From: Opisthocomus hoazin
Taxonomy: Eukaryota > Chordata > Aves > Opisthocomiformes > Opisthocomidae
Length of the DNA: 64,000 nucleotides
Assembly: GCF_030867145.1 (NCBI RefSeq)
Contig: NC_134428.1
Location: 22,175,537-22,239,536, forward strand
Direction of reading: 5' to 3'
Of this stretch, positions 1 to 11,912 are shown one piece after another. Within the stretch, counting starts at the first letter, position 1. The number at the start of each line of letters is the position of its first letter. The notes under the pieces were generated by a model. The model searched no databases. It was not told the origin of the DNA and saw only the letters and a list, made by a program, of their open reading frames with translations. A program made the position numbers and the translations under genes.

Positions 1-1532
1 CAACTTCATGTTGCCCAAGCCGCCGAAGGGGCTCTTCTTGCCACAGCTCTGCCGAGAGGCGGTCTCCTTGGCAAAGCTGCCGCTGTACTTGATGAGGCTC
101 TGCATGGCCGACCCTTCACCATGGGAGACGGGGTGGAGGACGTCAGTGGCGCCTCGCGAGCCCACCACCGACGACCGTGGCAAGCCGCTGGGGTCAAGGT
201 AGACCTTCTTGGCTTCCTCCTCCGCCCGGGTGACGTGGTTGTGCTGGGCGGCCAGCACCGCCATCTGCGTGGTGGCAAAGTTGCCCATCTCAAAGGGCTT
301 CCACTTCTGCTCAGGCGTTTTCAGCTGACCGTGGTCCAGGTGCTGCCGGGAGGAATCCAAAGTGCCATACACCTTCGCCGCTTCTTTGGAGCTGGATCGC
401 TGGAAGCGGTCCCGCTCGCAGGGGCGATGCTCTGCCTCCGGACTCGGCTTCAGCAAGTCCTTGGAGGCCAGGAACTCCCTGCTCTCCGGAGAGCCCAGCC
501 CCGGCCGGTTGAGGAAGGGCTCCGAAGTGACCTGTCTCTTCAGCGCCATGGAGTTCGCCCTGATCACCGAGCCCTTCTCCCGCAGAGCCTCCATCCTTTT
601 GGCATCGCTGTGGCAAGAGAAGTCCTGGGACAAGAGTGTGCGGGAGGCGTCCGTGAGGCACCGCTCCGTCGGCGACTGCAGCACCCCCACCTTGCCAAGG
701 TCCTTGTCCTTCGCCTTGTTGTCACGGGCCTGCGAGGCAATTTGGATGGGCCCACTCCTCTCGTCGTAGGCTTCGACCGAAGGCACGAAGGTGGGGGCGA
801 TGACTTTGTGCTCCCTCCCCAGCTCCTTGGCCGGCGGGAAGATGGTGTACATGCTGGAATGGACGGGCTGCGGAGGGAATGTCGTGGCCGGCGTCATCTT
901 CCCCGGCTGCGAGGGGTGCGGGGACGGGCAGCTGCAGGAGACGTGCAAAGCTCCCACGGAGGGCAGGAGGGGCTCCCCTCGCTTCAGCCGCTCGGCGTGG
1001 GCGTGCGCAGAAGGCCTCATGTTCTCGTCATGCCGAGCGGGATCCTTGGCACAGCGGTCCTGTTCTGCACCCAGGACCTTCAGCATGGGGTCCCCACCGC
1101 CGTTGCAGTTGCTGAGGGAAGAGCTCTGCAGCGGGTTCTTGGACTTGGGTTCCCCACCGCCCGCGCCCCGGTTTGGCATGTGCTCGGTCAGGAACGGCGA
1201 GAGACGCTCACCAACCTTCACCGCCTTCTCCACCACGCTCACCTTCCGGTCGCTGTCGGGCTTGGTGTCCTGCGTGAGGTCTACCACGCTGCGGGGCCGG
1301 GGCTCCTCCTTCGGCTTGCCCTCCTTCTTGGTGAAGGGCAGGGAGAGATCGCTCCGGCACGCCCGCTCCTTTCCACCGGGGTCTCTCAGGCTTTCTTTCG
1401 AGCTCTTGTGCAGCTGCCCCAGGTCCTTTTCCCGGAGCAGAGTGCTCGGCGTGTGGTTGCCCGCTGTCCTCGAGAGGGGAGGTTGCGGGTGCAAAGCGGA
1501 CTGGCCTGCATGGCCGGACAGGTAGAACCCAT
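1..1532 (-). CDS. TNRC18: TNRC18 large internal coding exon (partial, continues beyond window start)
   Basis: The minus strand is open from 1532 to 1 with no stop: two bases completing a split codon, then 510 codons. It encodes the proline/serine/charge-rich N-terminal region of TNRC18, a nuclear chromatin protein. Recognisable blocks in order are GFYLSGHAG at the exon start, RSVVDLTQD, GERLSPFL, VIAPTFVPSVEAYDERSG followed by PIQIASQARD (about 730-800), KWKPFEMGNFATTQMAVL (about 255-310), AMQSLIKYSGSFAKET (about 60-105) and CGKKSPFGGLGNMK at the edge. These match the vertebrate TNRC18 order from memory. The acceptor is a pyrimidine tract ending TGTGCAG, with the AG at 1533-1534. The exon begins in phase 1, matching the phase-1 donor of the exon at 1979-2104. 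No catalytic domain lies here; the BAH domain is encoded far downstream, outside the window. The plus strand also carries a long open frame here, which is an antisense shadow. Confidence 0.95.
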
Positions 1533-1978
1533 CTGCACAGAAAAAGCAAACAAGATTACCATGGGCCTTCAACCCCTTCAGTCCTACACAGAGACAGGCG
1601 AGAGGTAGCAAACCAGGAGGGAACAGGTTTCATGGATGTCTCAGACATGGCCAGGAAGGATGAGGGCAGAGACCAGGCAGGTACCTCCACGTGGGATGCC
1701 GGACAGCCCTGTCTCTCAAGCACACTGAGCCCTGCAAGCTAGTGAGCAGCAAGCTGGGGCTCCAAGCAGGGACCTGGCTGCATCCCCTGCAGCACAGCCA
1801 CGTCCAAGACCTTGGTATTGCTAAGACATCCCTGGATGATGACCCGAGGGGGTTCCTGCTCCTCACCCTCACTGTCCCGGCATCCAGCAGCCCCAGCAGG
1901 CAAGCAAGCCCCAAGGACAGGGCGAACACCCAGGGGTGACTGAGGGAGGGTAAGGGCATGCGGGGACCCCAGACTCAC
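1533..1978 (-). other. TNRC18: Short TNRC18 intron
   Basis: A 446-bp GT-AG intron lies between two recognised TNRC18 exons. The donor reads GTGAGT (plus-strand complement at 1973-1978) and the acceptor is the CAG at 1533-1535. Both flanking exons use phase 1. Nothing else is recognisable inside. Confidence 0.9.
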
Positions 1979-2104
1979 CTTTCTGTGACTCGAAGAGGCT
2001 GTGCTGACCCAGCTGGGCCAAGAGAGGACTGCCGGCGCTGGGGGGCTCGAGGTGGCTCAGGGGAATGTACGATGGGTAGAGCCCATTAGGCAGATGGGAA
2101 AAGC
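1979..2104 (-). CDS. TNRC18: TNRC18 coding exon, 42 codons
   Basis: This 126-bp minus-strand exon encodes GFSHLPNGLYPSYIPLSHL, then EPPSAGSPLLAQLGQ and HSLFESQKG. It closely matches the N-terminal TNRC18 block that in mammals reads GFSHLPSGLYPSYLHLNHL. The acceptor is a C/T-rich tract ending TTCTGCAG (CAG at 2105-2107) and the donor is GTGAGT below 1979. Both ends are phase 1, so the exon is symmetric and could be skipped without shifting frame. No known fold is assigned; the segment is hydrophobic and proline-rich, and is shared in spirit with the paralogue BAHCC1. In mammals another exon, ending around QLWAAHAHE, lies between this one and the start exon; I could not find it here. Confidence 0.93.
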
Positions 2105-2360
2105 CTGCAGAAAAGGGGAAACAGAAGAGGGAAACATGTTTCAGCCCAAGCGGCACGCCACCTTGGAACAAGCCCCACAGAAGCACAGACTGTTGTGGCT
2201 GTCGGTCCCTCGCGCGCCAGGAGCGGTGGCTGCGAGGACGCGTACGGCAACGCACAGCGCACACAGCCCGCGGTGGGGAGAGCTGCTCAGGGTCCTCATT
2301 TCAGATACCCCACCACGGGCGCCCCACCTCGCTCCTTGCACCTTTGAGGGGCTCTAACTC
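2105..2360 (-). other. TNRC18 intron sequence, nothing recognised
   Basis: Intron sequence immediately upstream of the 126-bp exon. Apart from the pyrimidine tract of the acceptor, no feature is visible. Confidence 0.7.
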
Positions 2361-2602
2361 ACAGAATCACAGAATCACAGCATGGCAGGGGTTGGAAGGG
2401 ACCTCTGTGGGTCATCTAGTCCAACCCCCTGCCCAAGCACCGCGTCCAGGCGGGTCTGGAATATCTCCAGAGAAGGAGACTCCACAGCCTCCCTGGGCAG
2501 CCTGGGCCAGGGCTCTGTCACCCTCAGAGGGAAGAAGTTCTTCCTCATGTTCACATGGAACTTCCTGTGCTTCAGTTTGTGCCCATTGCCCCAACTCCAC
2601 AG
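2361..2602 (-). repeat. CR1 LINE, 3' fragment
   Basis: The 3' end of an avian CR1 non-LTR retrotransposon is inserted on the minus strand. The tail repeat CAGAATCACAGAATCACAG (plus-strand view) is at the left, followed by the GGTTGGAAGGGACCTCTGTG block and the conserved 3'UTR/ORF2 tail up to about 2602. It is 5'-truncated, as most CR1 copies are, and it lacks part of the segment after the CCCTGCCCAAGCA block seen in other copies. Confidence 0.95.
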
Positions 2603-2750
2603 CCAGTGGGCTGCAAATCGAGCGTGCTGCTGTGATCCCCTCTATCAGCTGAGCAGAGCCTTCAATCTGCAGGCAAAACGGCTAAAGCTCCCGGCCGATA
2701 AGCTTGTGTATCGCAAGTACAGCGACCTGTGGGTGAGGGCACTCCCCAAC

Positions 2751-2798
2751 ACAGAACGTTAGGGGTTGGAAGGGACCTCTGTGGGTCATCTAGTCCAA
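2751..2798 (-). repeat. CR1 LINE, very short 3' fragment
   Basis: About 48 bp matching only the extreme 3' end of CR1: the AGAACGTTAGGGG tail side, then GGTTGGAAGGGACCTCTGTG and the TCATCTAGTCC block. This could be a severely 5'-truncated insertion or a piece broken off the neighbouring copy. It shares the GTGGGTCATCTAGTCC variant with the copy at 2361. Confidence 0.85.
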
Positions 2799-5756
2799 AA
2801 CACATTTCCCATGCAGCGGTAAGACCCTTTTCCCAGCACAGCTTTGCCAACACCGCACCGGGTCCGGGCTCTGGGGAAAGCGCGCAGCGCACCCTCCACA
2901 GCAGCTCACACAACATCGTTTCATGTGTCCAAACCCAGCATCTCACCCCGGGGGAACGCAAAACAGAGCAGGAAACCTGCAGCCCATCCATGAGCTGATA
3001 CAAAAGCAGCGTGTCGCCAAGGCCCTGCTGCCACCAGTCTGGATCATGTCCTGGACACTGGCACCTCCCCCAAGAGCAAGCCCCTCGTTAACACCCTCAA
3101 ATAACCATCAGTAGCATCTCACGGGTGAACACAGTCGCCGTAACAGTGGTAATAACCCGAGCTCTGGCTACAGGCGGCAACTCCTCTGCAGCACTGCCAC
3201 CAAACGGCACCCGTGCAACACTGCAAAGCCCAGCGCGCCGCCAGAACCAGCACCCCAGTCTGTGCCATCCTTTAAAAACCAATTAAAAGCCATCAGGAGA
3301 GTCTGAAGGAGCCAGGCAAGCCCTTTGCAACTCTCCCCCCTTCCTCCTCAGACCCCAGCAGCACGAACCTCCCCAAAATTCAACAATCCCACTGAAAGTA
3401 ACCAGGCCATGAGTTTGTCAGGAGTCCAGCATCCAACGGGATCAAAACAACGTCACACCAAAACCCAACAGGAGACAGAGAAGTTCAGTCCCCAGAGCTG
3501 CACGTGGAGCACCATCTGCGAGACCTAGTCAATATTTCACATTATTTAGACAGCCGGGATCTCTTTCGCATACGTGTTTGCATCCCGGCACATGTGCTTC
3601 ACCGGCGCGGTGCTCCGCGCAGCTCCTGGCGCCGACCCATCGCCCGACAGCTCCCAGCAGCGTCACCCGCGCACGCCAACGCTCCAGCGGCAGGGCCCGG
3701 GGAGCTGCTGTGCTCGGGAAGCTCAACGCCGAGCCCGTTCCCAGCAGGTAGAACTTGCCATTTTTATCTTGTGTAGGGTGCTGTAAAGGCACTGAGCGCG
3801 CAGACACATTCACACCTCTCCTTGGTAACCCCACACCCTTCACGCTGGAGCATTTCCAAACACATTTTCTTACTCTAGGGCTGGAGAGCACTGGGTAGCA
3901 CCTAGGGGCACCGACCTCGGGTTCGCTGTCAGCAGCTCCGCTCCCCAGCACGTCTGCCTTGGCCGCGCGACCTCCACCGCTCCGCTCCGGCACGGCTGGG
4001 CTGGCGGCCAGCCAGCGTCTGGAGCAGGACCCACGCACTGCCGAGCGAACACCGAGTCCCATCTGGCCGAGCACATGGCTGCGGCACGGCAAACCCCCGG
4101 GAGCATCCCGCGCCACGCCGGCCCCAGACATCGCCACGTGAGCCCCCTTATCCCAGCGATGCCAGCCACTCCCGCTCCAGCAGGCGAGAGCACCGGCACG
4201 GAGATGGCGGCGAGACACGTCCCACGCCGCAGACATCCCTGTGCACAGACGCCCACGGCACATCCCCACCTGCACACAGTGCAAGGACATGAAGCCACCG
4301 GCAGAGCCCCAGGAAGAGGATATGATCCAGACCGGTCCTCCAGCACAAAGCTTAAGCTACAGGTACCCAAAGAGGCATTTGCTACCAGTTACCTCCCTGG
4401 CTCTACTGGGGCAGCTCCCTGCCTGCAGCTTCCTACCCTGTGCAGGGATAACACAGGGTCATATCAGCCCCAGAAGCTCTGGGGCTTCCTCTGCAATCAG
4501 CACTATCACATTCCACCGCTGGGACCCAGCCTCAGCCCGGGGCTGCAGGAGGAGTGGGAAGGTTGGCTGAAAGAACGAGGGGACAAGGGAACGTGGACGA
4601 CAGTGGCCAAAAGGCAGACAAAATCCCCTCCAGCTGCCCAGCGTAAGACGAGTGGTCACAGAGGTTTTCCAGCCGCTGCACTGGAGCAGGGAGTAGAGCG
4701 GTGGCAGACAGCTTCATGCACAGCCTTAGCTGCGGACAGGTTCAGGGAGACAGGCTGAGGACCCCATGGGACAATGTCACCACCCCGGCTGGGAAGCAGC
4801 AGCAGGACTGAGCTGACGCCGGCAGCTGAGCCCTGAAGCCACCTCGCACCAGGCAGCCCTTCCCAGCCCCCGCACCCAGGTGCTGCTCCCGGGAGTGGTG
4901 TCAGCCCAGCACGGGGTCTCGAAGCGCATCCAAAGCTTTGAGGGTGGGGAAACTGAGGCACAGGCAGGGGCAAGCACCTGCCTGCACCACCCAGCTGACC
5001 AGCAGCGAAACCACAGAGCCACCCAAACGCCAGCCTCCGGTTACCAGCGACGCTGCCCTCCCTTCCCAAACACCCGGAGGCAGACGCTGCCCAGGCTGTA
5101 TTTACCTGGCCCGTCCCCTGCCAGGAACCAGAGCCGGGGCACGGAGGAGGGAGCCGAACCACAGCCTTCCTGGGGATGAACCCAACGCAAATCCAACCCC
5201 GAGGCACCGCCAGCACATCCCCTCCTCCGTACCAGCCCTCCAGCAGCAATGCTGGACTGGTGGAAGACTCGCACACGGCCCGAAACCGGCCGCCCCGCTC
5301 TCCCGGGCAGGACCTGGAGGCGAAGTTGCTCCTTCACCCGCTCAGGAGCTGCATTTGCAGGAGGCGGCCGCAGGCAAATCACTCCCTCCTTGGATCTCCA
5401 CGCCAGAAAGTGATGCCAAGGGGAGAAACTCTACCGCAGTGAGCAACGCACAGCTCACCCCAACCACGGGCTCCTGCCAGGAGAAAGGGAGGGGAAAGGG
5501 GGAAACCACAACCACCTCCATCCGCCCGGGGCCAGAGCGTTTGCTGAACCAGCGCAAAGATGTGCTTTGCCCAAGGACACGCCGACAGGTCTCGGCAGGC
5601 TGAGCCACGCTCCTTCAACCGACGGCTCGCCCTGCGCGGGGCTGGCACCACGCCGCGGGCAGTGAGGTGCGAGTTGGCAGCCCTGCCAGCCCCAGACCAG
5701 CCGTGCCCCTGTTCCCTTCCCTGCTGCACCACGGCACACATGCGTGCCATGCGTGC
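2799..5756 (-). other. TNRC18 intron, no gene seen
   Basis: About 3 kb of GC-rich intronic sequence. The open frames on both strands show no family resemblance, no paired splice sites of a known TNRC18 exon, and strongly compositional (Pro/Ala/Arg) translations. I see no RNA gene here. Confidence 0.6.
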
Positions 5757-6429
5757 CGTGTCCTGGTGGACGACAAGTTGACCATGAGCCAGCAGTGTGC
5801 TCTGGTTGCCAAGAAAGCTAATGGGATCCTGGGGTGCATTAAGAAGAGTGTGGCCAGCAGGGCGAGGGAGGTTCTCCTTCCCCTCTGCTCTGCCCTGGGG
5901 AGGCCCCATCTGCAGTGCTGTGTCCAGTTCTGGGCTCCCCAGTTCAAGAAAGATGAGGAGCTACTGGAGAGAGTCCAGCGGAGGGCTACAAGGATGATGA
6001 GGGGACTGGAGCATCTCTGCTACGAGGAGAGGCTGAGGGAGCTGGGCTTGTTCAGCCTGAAGAAGAGAAGGCTGAGAAGGGGACCTTAGAAATGCCTACA
6101 AATATCTGCAGGGTGGGTGTTAGGAGGATGGGGCCAGACTCCATTCAGTGGTGCCCAGCGACAGGACAAGGGGCAATGGGCACAAACTGAAGCAGAGGAA
6201 GTTCTGTCTGAAGATGAGGAAGAACTTGTTCACTCTGAGGGTGATGGAGCCCTGGCCCAGGCTGCCCAGGGAGGCTGTGGAGTCTCCTTCTCTGGAGATA
6301 TTCCAGACCCGCCTGGACGCGGTGCTGTGCAGCCTGCTCTGGGTGACCCTGCTTCGGCAGGGGGTTGGGCTGGGTGACCCACAGAGGTCCCTTCCAACCC
6401 CTACCATTCTGTGATTCCGTGATTCTGTG
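5757..6429 (+). repeat. CR1 LINE, 5'-truncated (ORF2 C-terminus plus 3'UTR)
   Basis: About 670 bp of CR1 in plus orientation. The first part encodes the C-terminal end of the CR1 ORF2 protein beyond the reverse transcriptase core, with blocks such as [35 protein letters not shown] and [15 protein letters not shown]. This is interrupted by a stop after RRGP (frameshifted relative to the later blocks). The 3'UTR ends in ATTCTGTGATTCCGTGATTCTGTG-type tail repeats near 6429. The copy is dead and lacks the catalytic domains. Confidence 0.95.
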
Positions 6430-9400
6430 CCCATCAGCACGGCCTCTGGCCACCTGGGAAAGGCACCACCAACACGAATCTCCTGCAAACACCCTGCCAG
6501 CATGGGCACACGCAATGCAAAGCAGCCCAGCTCAGAGGGTAAAAGGGTTTAAGGGGCACAGAGATCGCCCCCCAAACCACTTCAACCCCACAGGAAGGCA
6601 GCAGCCAAAATGCACGTCCCTGCTCGGCTCCCCCGGTGATGCTCCAGTGGGTGTAGTGGACGGGCACGGAGGGGGGACACACATTCGTCCCCCTTCTTCC
6701 CAGCTCCAAGATGATAAAACTTACCTGCTTTACACAACCGGGACATAAATCACTAAGGGCTGTTACTAGAGAAACTCGGCGGGTGCAGATGTGTCAGCCC
6801 AGTTGTAAACATCTTCTTCATCTTTGCTCAGCTCTCCAAAACGGCACGGGGAGCAGGGGGGAAGAGGTATGGCCGGGTGACTCACCACCGAGAGGGGATG
6901 TGACTGATGGGGAGAGGAGATACCGGTGACCGCACAAACCGCACACCAAACGTCTGGGGGCCGGAGGTCGAGCCAGGGGAAGCAGGAGGGAAACGGGGCC
7001 TCACGTGCTCAGCCCGCTCGGGGTTTGCCCAAAGCTCCTCGAGAGGAGGGAGCCGTCAGAAAACATCGCCTGGCCGAGGTGGTGAAGGTGGCCGGGTGGC
7101 CGTGCCCGCAGCGGCCTGACGCGTGCTGCCGGTCGCCCAGATTTTTTAACCAGCACGCTTTCTCCATCTCAGCCCCCCTCGTCTCCACGCCTCAAACTCA
7201 GCCCCAGCTGGAAGAGTTGTCCAAGCCTGGGCTGTGAAAGAGCCAGGCAGGAGGGGGACACGCCGGAGGGGACACGCTGGAGCTGAATGCCTCTCCCCCA
7301 CAGCCACAGCTCCAGCCGATGAGCCAGGCCACGGGCCTGATGTGACACACGTGTGCTGCGAAAGCTGCTCCAGCCCAGCCCCGCAGCAGGCGACCGGCCA
7401 GCGCCTTCACAGCATCCCCGCACTGCCCTCCACGCCAGCTGCCGACCCGGGACAGAGCCCACACCTCACTCGGGCACCCACGCAGGGTCAAGGACAGCAA
7501 GCAGGAGCGACACAGAGACCACGCTCTGTGGGGAATCCACTCCCCTGGTCCACTTGTCCAAACCAGCCGGCAGCACCGATGCACCAGGGAGAAGCAGCAC
7601 CCACAAAGCCTCTGCTGGTGCCCGGGGGCTGCCCTCTGGTCCCTGTCATCACCTCAAAGGGAACCACGCGACAGCACGGACAGCCCCGACGGCCTGGACG
7701 GGCGACGCCGCTCGCAGAGCACACCCCGAAGCCAAGCCCCGGGCACCGGCCACCCTTGCGCCAGCAGGCACAGCCCTCTCACCGCAAGACCAGCAGCTGC
7801 CAGCGCCCCGGGAGAGGTGAAGTAACTCTCCCTCCGCCGGCCCTGTCTGCCCGTTATGGGTTTCTGCCACTTATGAAATCTTTCCAACGGCCATATGTCA
7901 CCCCATCCTCCCCGGGCCGTGACGGACCGACACGCTGCCAGGAAGCAGGCTGGCACCGCGCAGCGCTGCGCAAGCGGCTGCGGCCACAGCGGGGCCCGAG
8001 CCGAAACGCCTGGCCCCGCAGCCCCTCCAGCCCGAGCCCAGAAGGGCTGGGAAACGCAGCGGTGAGGGTTTGGGTTTCTTTCCCCTGGATATTTCCAAGG
8101 CTGGGCGCCCGAGGGGGACTTGCAGCCCTGCTTCAGCCGGGGTCTCTGCTGGCTGCTGGGCTCTGGCACGCAGCAGGAGCCGCAGCCGCCCTTGGCCGGG
8201 AGCACAGTCACCTCTTCCCCAGTCCGGCTCGCAGCGCCTCGCAGGCAGCCAACTGGGACACCAGTCCACGCCACAAACGGCTGGATAAATGCTTACGTCC
8301 TCACGAGTCCCCTTTCCCCAGCCAGGAGGGAGTGGAGCCGGGAGAAGTCCAAGCACAGCGAGTACTCGCCGGCTGCCAGCCCCCGTGGGCCCCCTCCCAC
8401 CGCACCGGCTGCCCATGCTCCCCATCACCGGCGCAGCCCTGCAGCTTGCCGGGGGCAGAGGCTCTTCCAGGGCCCCCCCTCCAGCACACACCTCCCCGTC
8501 TCTGCCCCGCGACACGGGGGCCCGCAGAACGGCGAGGCGGCAGCTATTTCTCGTGCGCGCGTTTACGGCTGCCACCAGCTGAGAGCCAGGAGTGCTGACA
8601 GCGTGAATCTCTGCCGCCTCCTGCCCTGTCTGCCAGGGTGGCTCTGGTGACACTGGCGGCACCGGAGCCGCCCTGACCCTGTGCCACGCACTGACAGCAG
8701 CGATACGAGCCCCCGAACACGCCGGGCTGAAACCGAAGCCCCCGGATCAGATGCACCTGGACCACGGCAGCGGCCGGTCCCCGTCCCTGCAGCTCCGAGA
8801 CGCTGCTGCCATCGCAACCCACCACCCTCGCCCCAAAACCCGACCCTGCCGTATTTACACCCCGCGCCACAGGGCTGGCAGATGCTTCAAAGCCTTAATT
8901 TACAGCCTCGATTCTCCGCATCCCCTGAAGGCCTTCGATCTCATCCCCCGGATCCAGAACAGCCAGATCAATTTAACTCCCCGTTTAATCTTCTGAGGGC
9001 CCCAGCGAGCTTGGAGACAGCATCCTCCGGCGGGGGGTCCGCGCTCCCAGCCTCTACCGGCTTGAACACCGCTGCGCCGCTTTCCTTCAGCTGCAAAAAT
9101 CACTGCCTTAAAAGCCAAAGCGAGTTCTCCCCCCAGCTCAGCGCAGCTCTCTATTCTCTCTTTTAATTTTATTTTATTCCATGTGGGAATCTTGCGTCCG
9201 GGCTGCTTTATTTTTAAGTGGCTCTTGCTCAATATTTACTATTGCTTGCAGCTGCGTCAGCACAGGAACACCACGCACTCCCGCCGGGTTTCCGAGGAGC
9301 CCTCCCGCAGCCATTACCCCGTGCCGACGCCATGCCACGGCTTTACGGCCGCGCTACGCTCGCGGCGCATCACCGCGCTGCCGGGCCTCCCGCCGCCGCG

Positions 9401-9655
9401 GCACACCAAAGGGCAGGGTGCACGCAAAGGGCAAGGGGGAAGGTTCCCTGCCTCTGTGGAAATAAATATCGTCAGGCTGAGCCCTACCGCTCACCTCCTC
9501 CTCGCCCGGGAGCTGGAACAGCCCCAAGGTCCTGGGGATGGCGGAGGAGGAGAAAATGGGAAGTGGCTGCAAGGGCTCAAGGGATCGGTGCTCGTGCCCC
9601 AGCTCTGCCCCCAGCTTGGGGCCACAGCAGGAGGACATCCTAAGATGCCCTGCAG
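6430..9655 (-). other. TNRC18 intron, no gene seen
   Basis: GC-rich intronic sequence. One GTGAGC donor-like site is near 9494-9499 (minus), preceded by a run of GAG codons, but no TNRC18-like peptide is attached to it. Long open frames on both strands are explained by base composition. Confidence 0.55.
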
Positions 9656-10300
9656 ATCACAGAATCATGGTAGGGGTTGGAGGGGACCTCTGTGGGTCAC
9701 CCAGCCCAGCCCCCTGCCCAAGCAGGGTCACCCACAGCAGGCTGCACAGCACCGCGTCCAGGCGGGTCTGGAATATCTCCAGAGAAGGAGACTCCACAGC
9801 CTCCCTGGGCAGCCTGGGCCAGGGCTCCGTCACCCTCAGAGGGAAGAAGTTCTTCCTCGTGTTCAGCTGGAACTTCCTCTGCTTCAGTTTGTGCCCATTG
9901 CCCCTTGTCCTGTCGCTGGGCACCACTGGAAAGAGTCTGGCCCCGTCCTCCTGACACCCACCCTGCAGATATTTGTAGGCATTTCTAAGGTCCCCTTCTC
10001 AGCCTTCTCTTCTTCAGGCTGAACAAGCCCAGCTCCCTCAGCCTCTCCTCGTAGCAGAGATGCTCCAGTCCCTTCACCATCCTCGTAGCCCTCCGCTGGA
10101 CTCTCTCCAGTAGCTCCTCATCTTTCTTGAACTGGGGAGCCCAGCACTGGACACAGCACTGCAGATGGGGCCTCCCCAGGGCAGAGCAGAGGGGAAGGAG
10201 AACCTCCCTCGCCCTGCTGGCCACACTCCTCTTGATGCACCCCAGGATCCCATCGGCAGGGCACACTGCTGGCTCATGGTCAACTTATCGTCCACCATGA
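9656..10300 (-). repeat. CR1 LINE, 5'-truncated
   Basis: About 645 bp of CR1 on the minus strand, with its 3' tail at the left (TCACAGAATCATGG) and the ORF2 tail extending to about 10300. Compared with the copy at 5757 it has a small internal deletion around 10250-10262: the AAKKAN-coding segment is missing, joining the GCCCTGCC and GATGGG sides. It carries the same GACCCACAGAGG diagnostic variant as the 5757, 11704, 22784 and 30091 copies. Confidence 0.95.
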
Positions 10301-11703
10301 GAGGTCACCCACCAGCTCCCTGCCGACAGTGTCCTCGTGGAGGGCAGCAAGAAGGCACCCGGGTGGGGACATGAATCCCTCTGGCAGAGGGACGGTGGGT
10401 TTTCCTCCCATAGGTGGGTCCAGCATGGAAACCATCCCACCGGGACCCTCGACACCGCGCGCAGCCGGTCTGCACAGCTTGAAATGCGCGGTCTGGGAAG
10501 CACCGACCCGGTCCCACGTTAATCCTGATGTGCAAACACTCAAACCAGCGTCAATGCTCCTGGGTCACCATCGGCTGCCACAGCAGAAGCTTCTCCTCTG
10601 CAGACCTGGCCTGAAATCCCCTGCCACGTCGGACATCTCTCCTTTTCCGCTGGCATAATTAAACCTGACACCCCAACGGGCGTCCACCGAAACCTCCAGC
10701 TCTCACTACGCAACCGCACAGCTTTCCTCACACAGGAAGCAGCGACTCAGCGGGGCCTTCAGCTCCACGTTTCATAAGGTGCTGTACGGAAATTAAAAAT
10801 AATAATTTTAACCCTCAAATCAATTAGCAGAACCCCCAGGAACACAGAACCTGGCTGCTAGACTGCAGTCTCGTCTTTCTCTCCTGATTTTCTGGGACAG
10901 CACCAAAATGTCTTCGCTCTGGTCCATCCGCCATCACGGCAAAGACCCTCCAGCCACTGTTGGCTGGCACAGGGGCCCTAGGGCCGACTCTGTTCCTGGC
11001 ACCGGGCGCACACCTCCCTTGCAGGCGCTCCCCCTCCTTCCTAAGCACAGAAATTTAACCCACCCCATTTTTTTAAATTCTCTTTCTGTATCACCCAAAC
11101 TCGGCGCAGAAGATGCGATGCAAACAAGCCAGCCCCCGCTCTCCGTAAGCCGAGCCTTGCCCATGCAATTAGCCCAGCGACACCCACGCACCGGCTCCAA
11201 GCTGCTGTCCCGTGCCTTCGTTAGGAAAGAGCTCGTTACCCTTCGCTGCCAGAGCCGGGAGAGCTACAGGCGCTCAGTGGGGGGAGGATACTGTGGGATG
11301 GCACGGGGTGCCGGTCCCCACATCACCTGCACCGAGTGCCTGCCAGCAGCAATTAAATCCGCCTTCAAAGAGAGATCCCAGCTTTCCCAGCGCCATTAGC
11401 CGTGCCCGGGAGGGAACGCGGTCTATTTTCAGCCACAATGACTTCAGACCAGGTCACCAGCAGGTTAAATAGGACCGTGCAGCATTATCTCCCTGCCCTC
11501 CCATTGAGAAATTAAACACCGCTGCGCGATGGGCAGCAGCCAGCCCTGCGGACGCACGCCCGGGCGCCCACTGAAAGGTAAATGCCACCTCCCTGTCCTC
11601 AGCTTCCCCTCTGCGCGGGGCGGCGGGTGGGGGGCTGCGGCGGGATCACCCCCGGGTTCATCCCTGCCCAGCCAGCACGGTGCGGGGTCGCAGCCAGGAC
11701 GGT
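10301..11703 (-). other. TNRC18 intron, no gene seen
   Basis: Intronic sequence between two CR1 copies. A short AT-rich patch lies at about 10790-10830. Nothing else is recognised. Confidence 0.6.
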
Positions 11704-11912
11704 CACAGAATCACAGAATGTTTGGGGTTGGCAGGGACCTCTGTGGGTCACCCAGCCCAACCCCCTGCCCAAGCAGGGTCACCCAGAGCAGGCTGCACAG
11801 CACCGCGTCCAGGCGGGGCTGGAATATCTCCAGAGGAGAAGACTCCACCACCTCCCTGGGCAGCCTGTTCCAGCGCTCCATCACCCTCAGAGTGAAGAAG
11901 GTCCTCACCATG
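11704..11912 (-). repeat. CR1 LINE, short 3' fragment
   Basis: About 209 bp of CR1 3' end on the minus strand. It starts at the left with CACAGAATCACAGAATG and breaks off after the TCACCCTCAGAGTGAAGAAG block. It carries the CACCCAGCCCAACCCCC variant. Confidence 0.95.

Noticed and set aside
121..1608. Plus-strand open frame of 495 residues
   Set aside because: It is the antisense shadow of the large TNRC18 exon, whose minus-strand frame matches a known protein and is open over the whole length.
5667..6089. Protein-like frame containing [18 protein letters not shown]
   Set aside because: It is the C-terminal tail of CR1 ORF2 in a 5'-truncated retrotransposon, not a host gene.
7234..8598. Plus-strand open frame of 454 residues
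   Set aside because: Composition-driven (Pro/Ala/Arg/Gly) in GC-rich intron; no domain, no splice context, and similarly long frames exist on the opposite strand.
9354..9638. Minus-strand frame ending at a GAG|GTGAGC donor, considered as the missing TNRC18 exon
   Set aside because: The peptide before the donor (GLFQLPGEEE) does not match the expected QLWAAHAHE end, and the donor phase does not fit.
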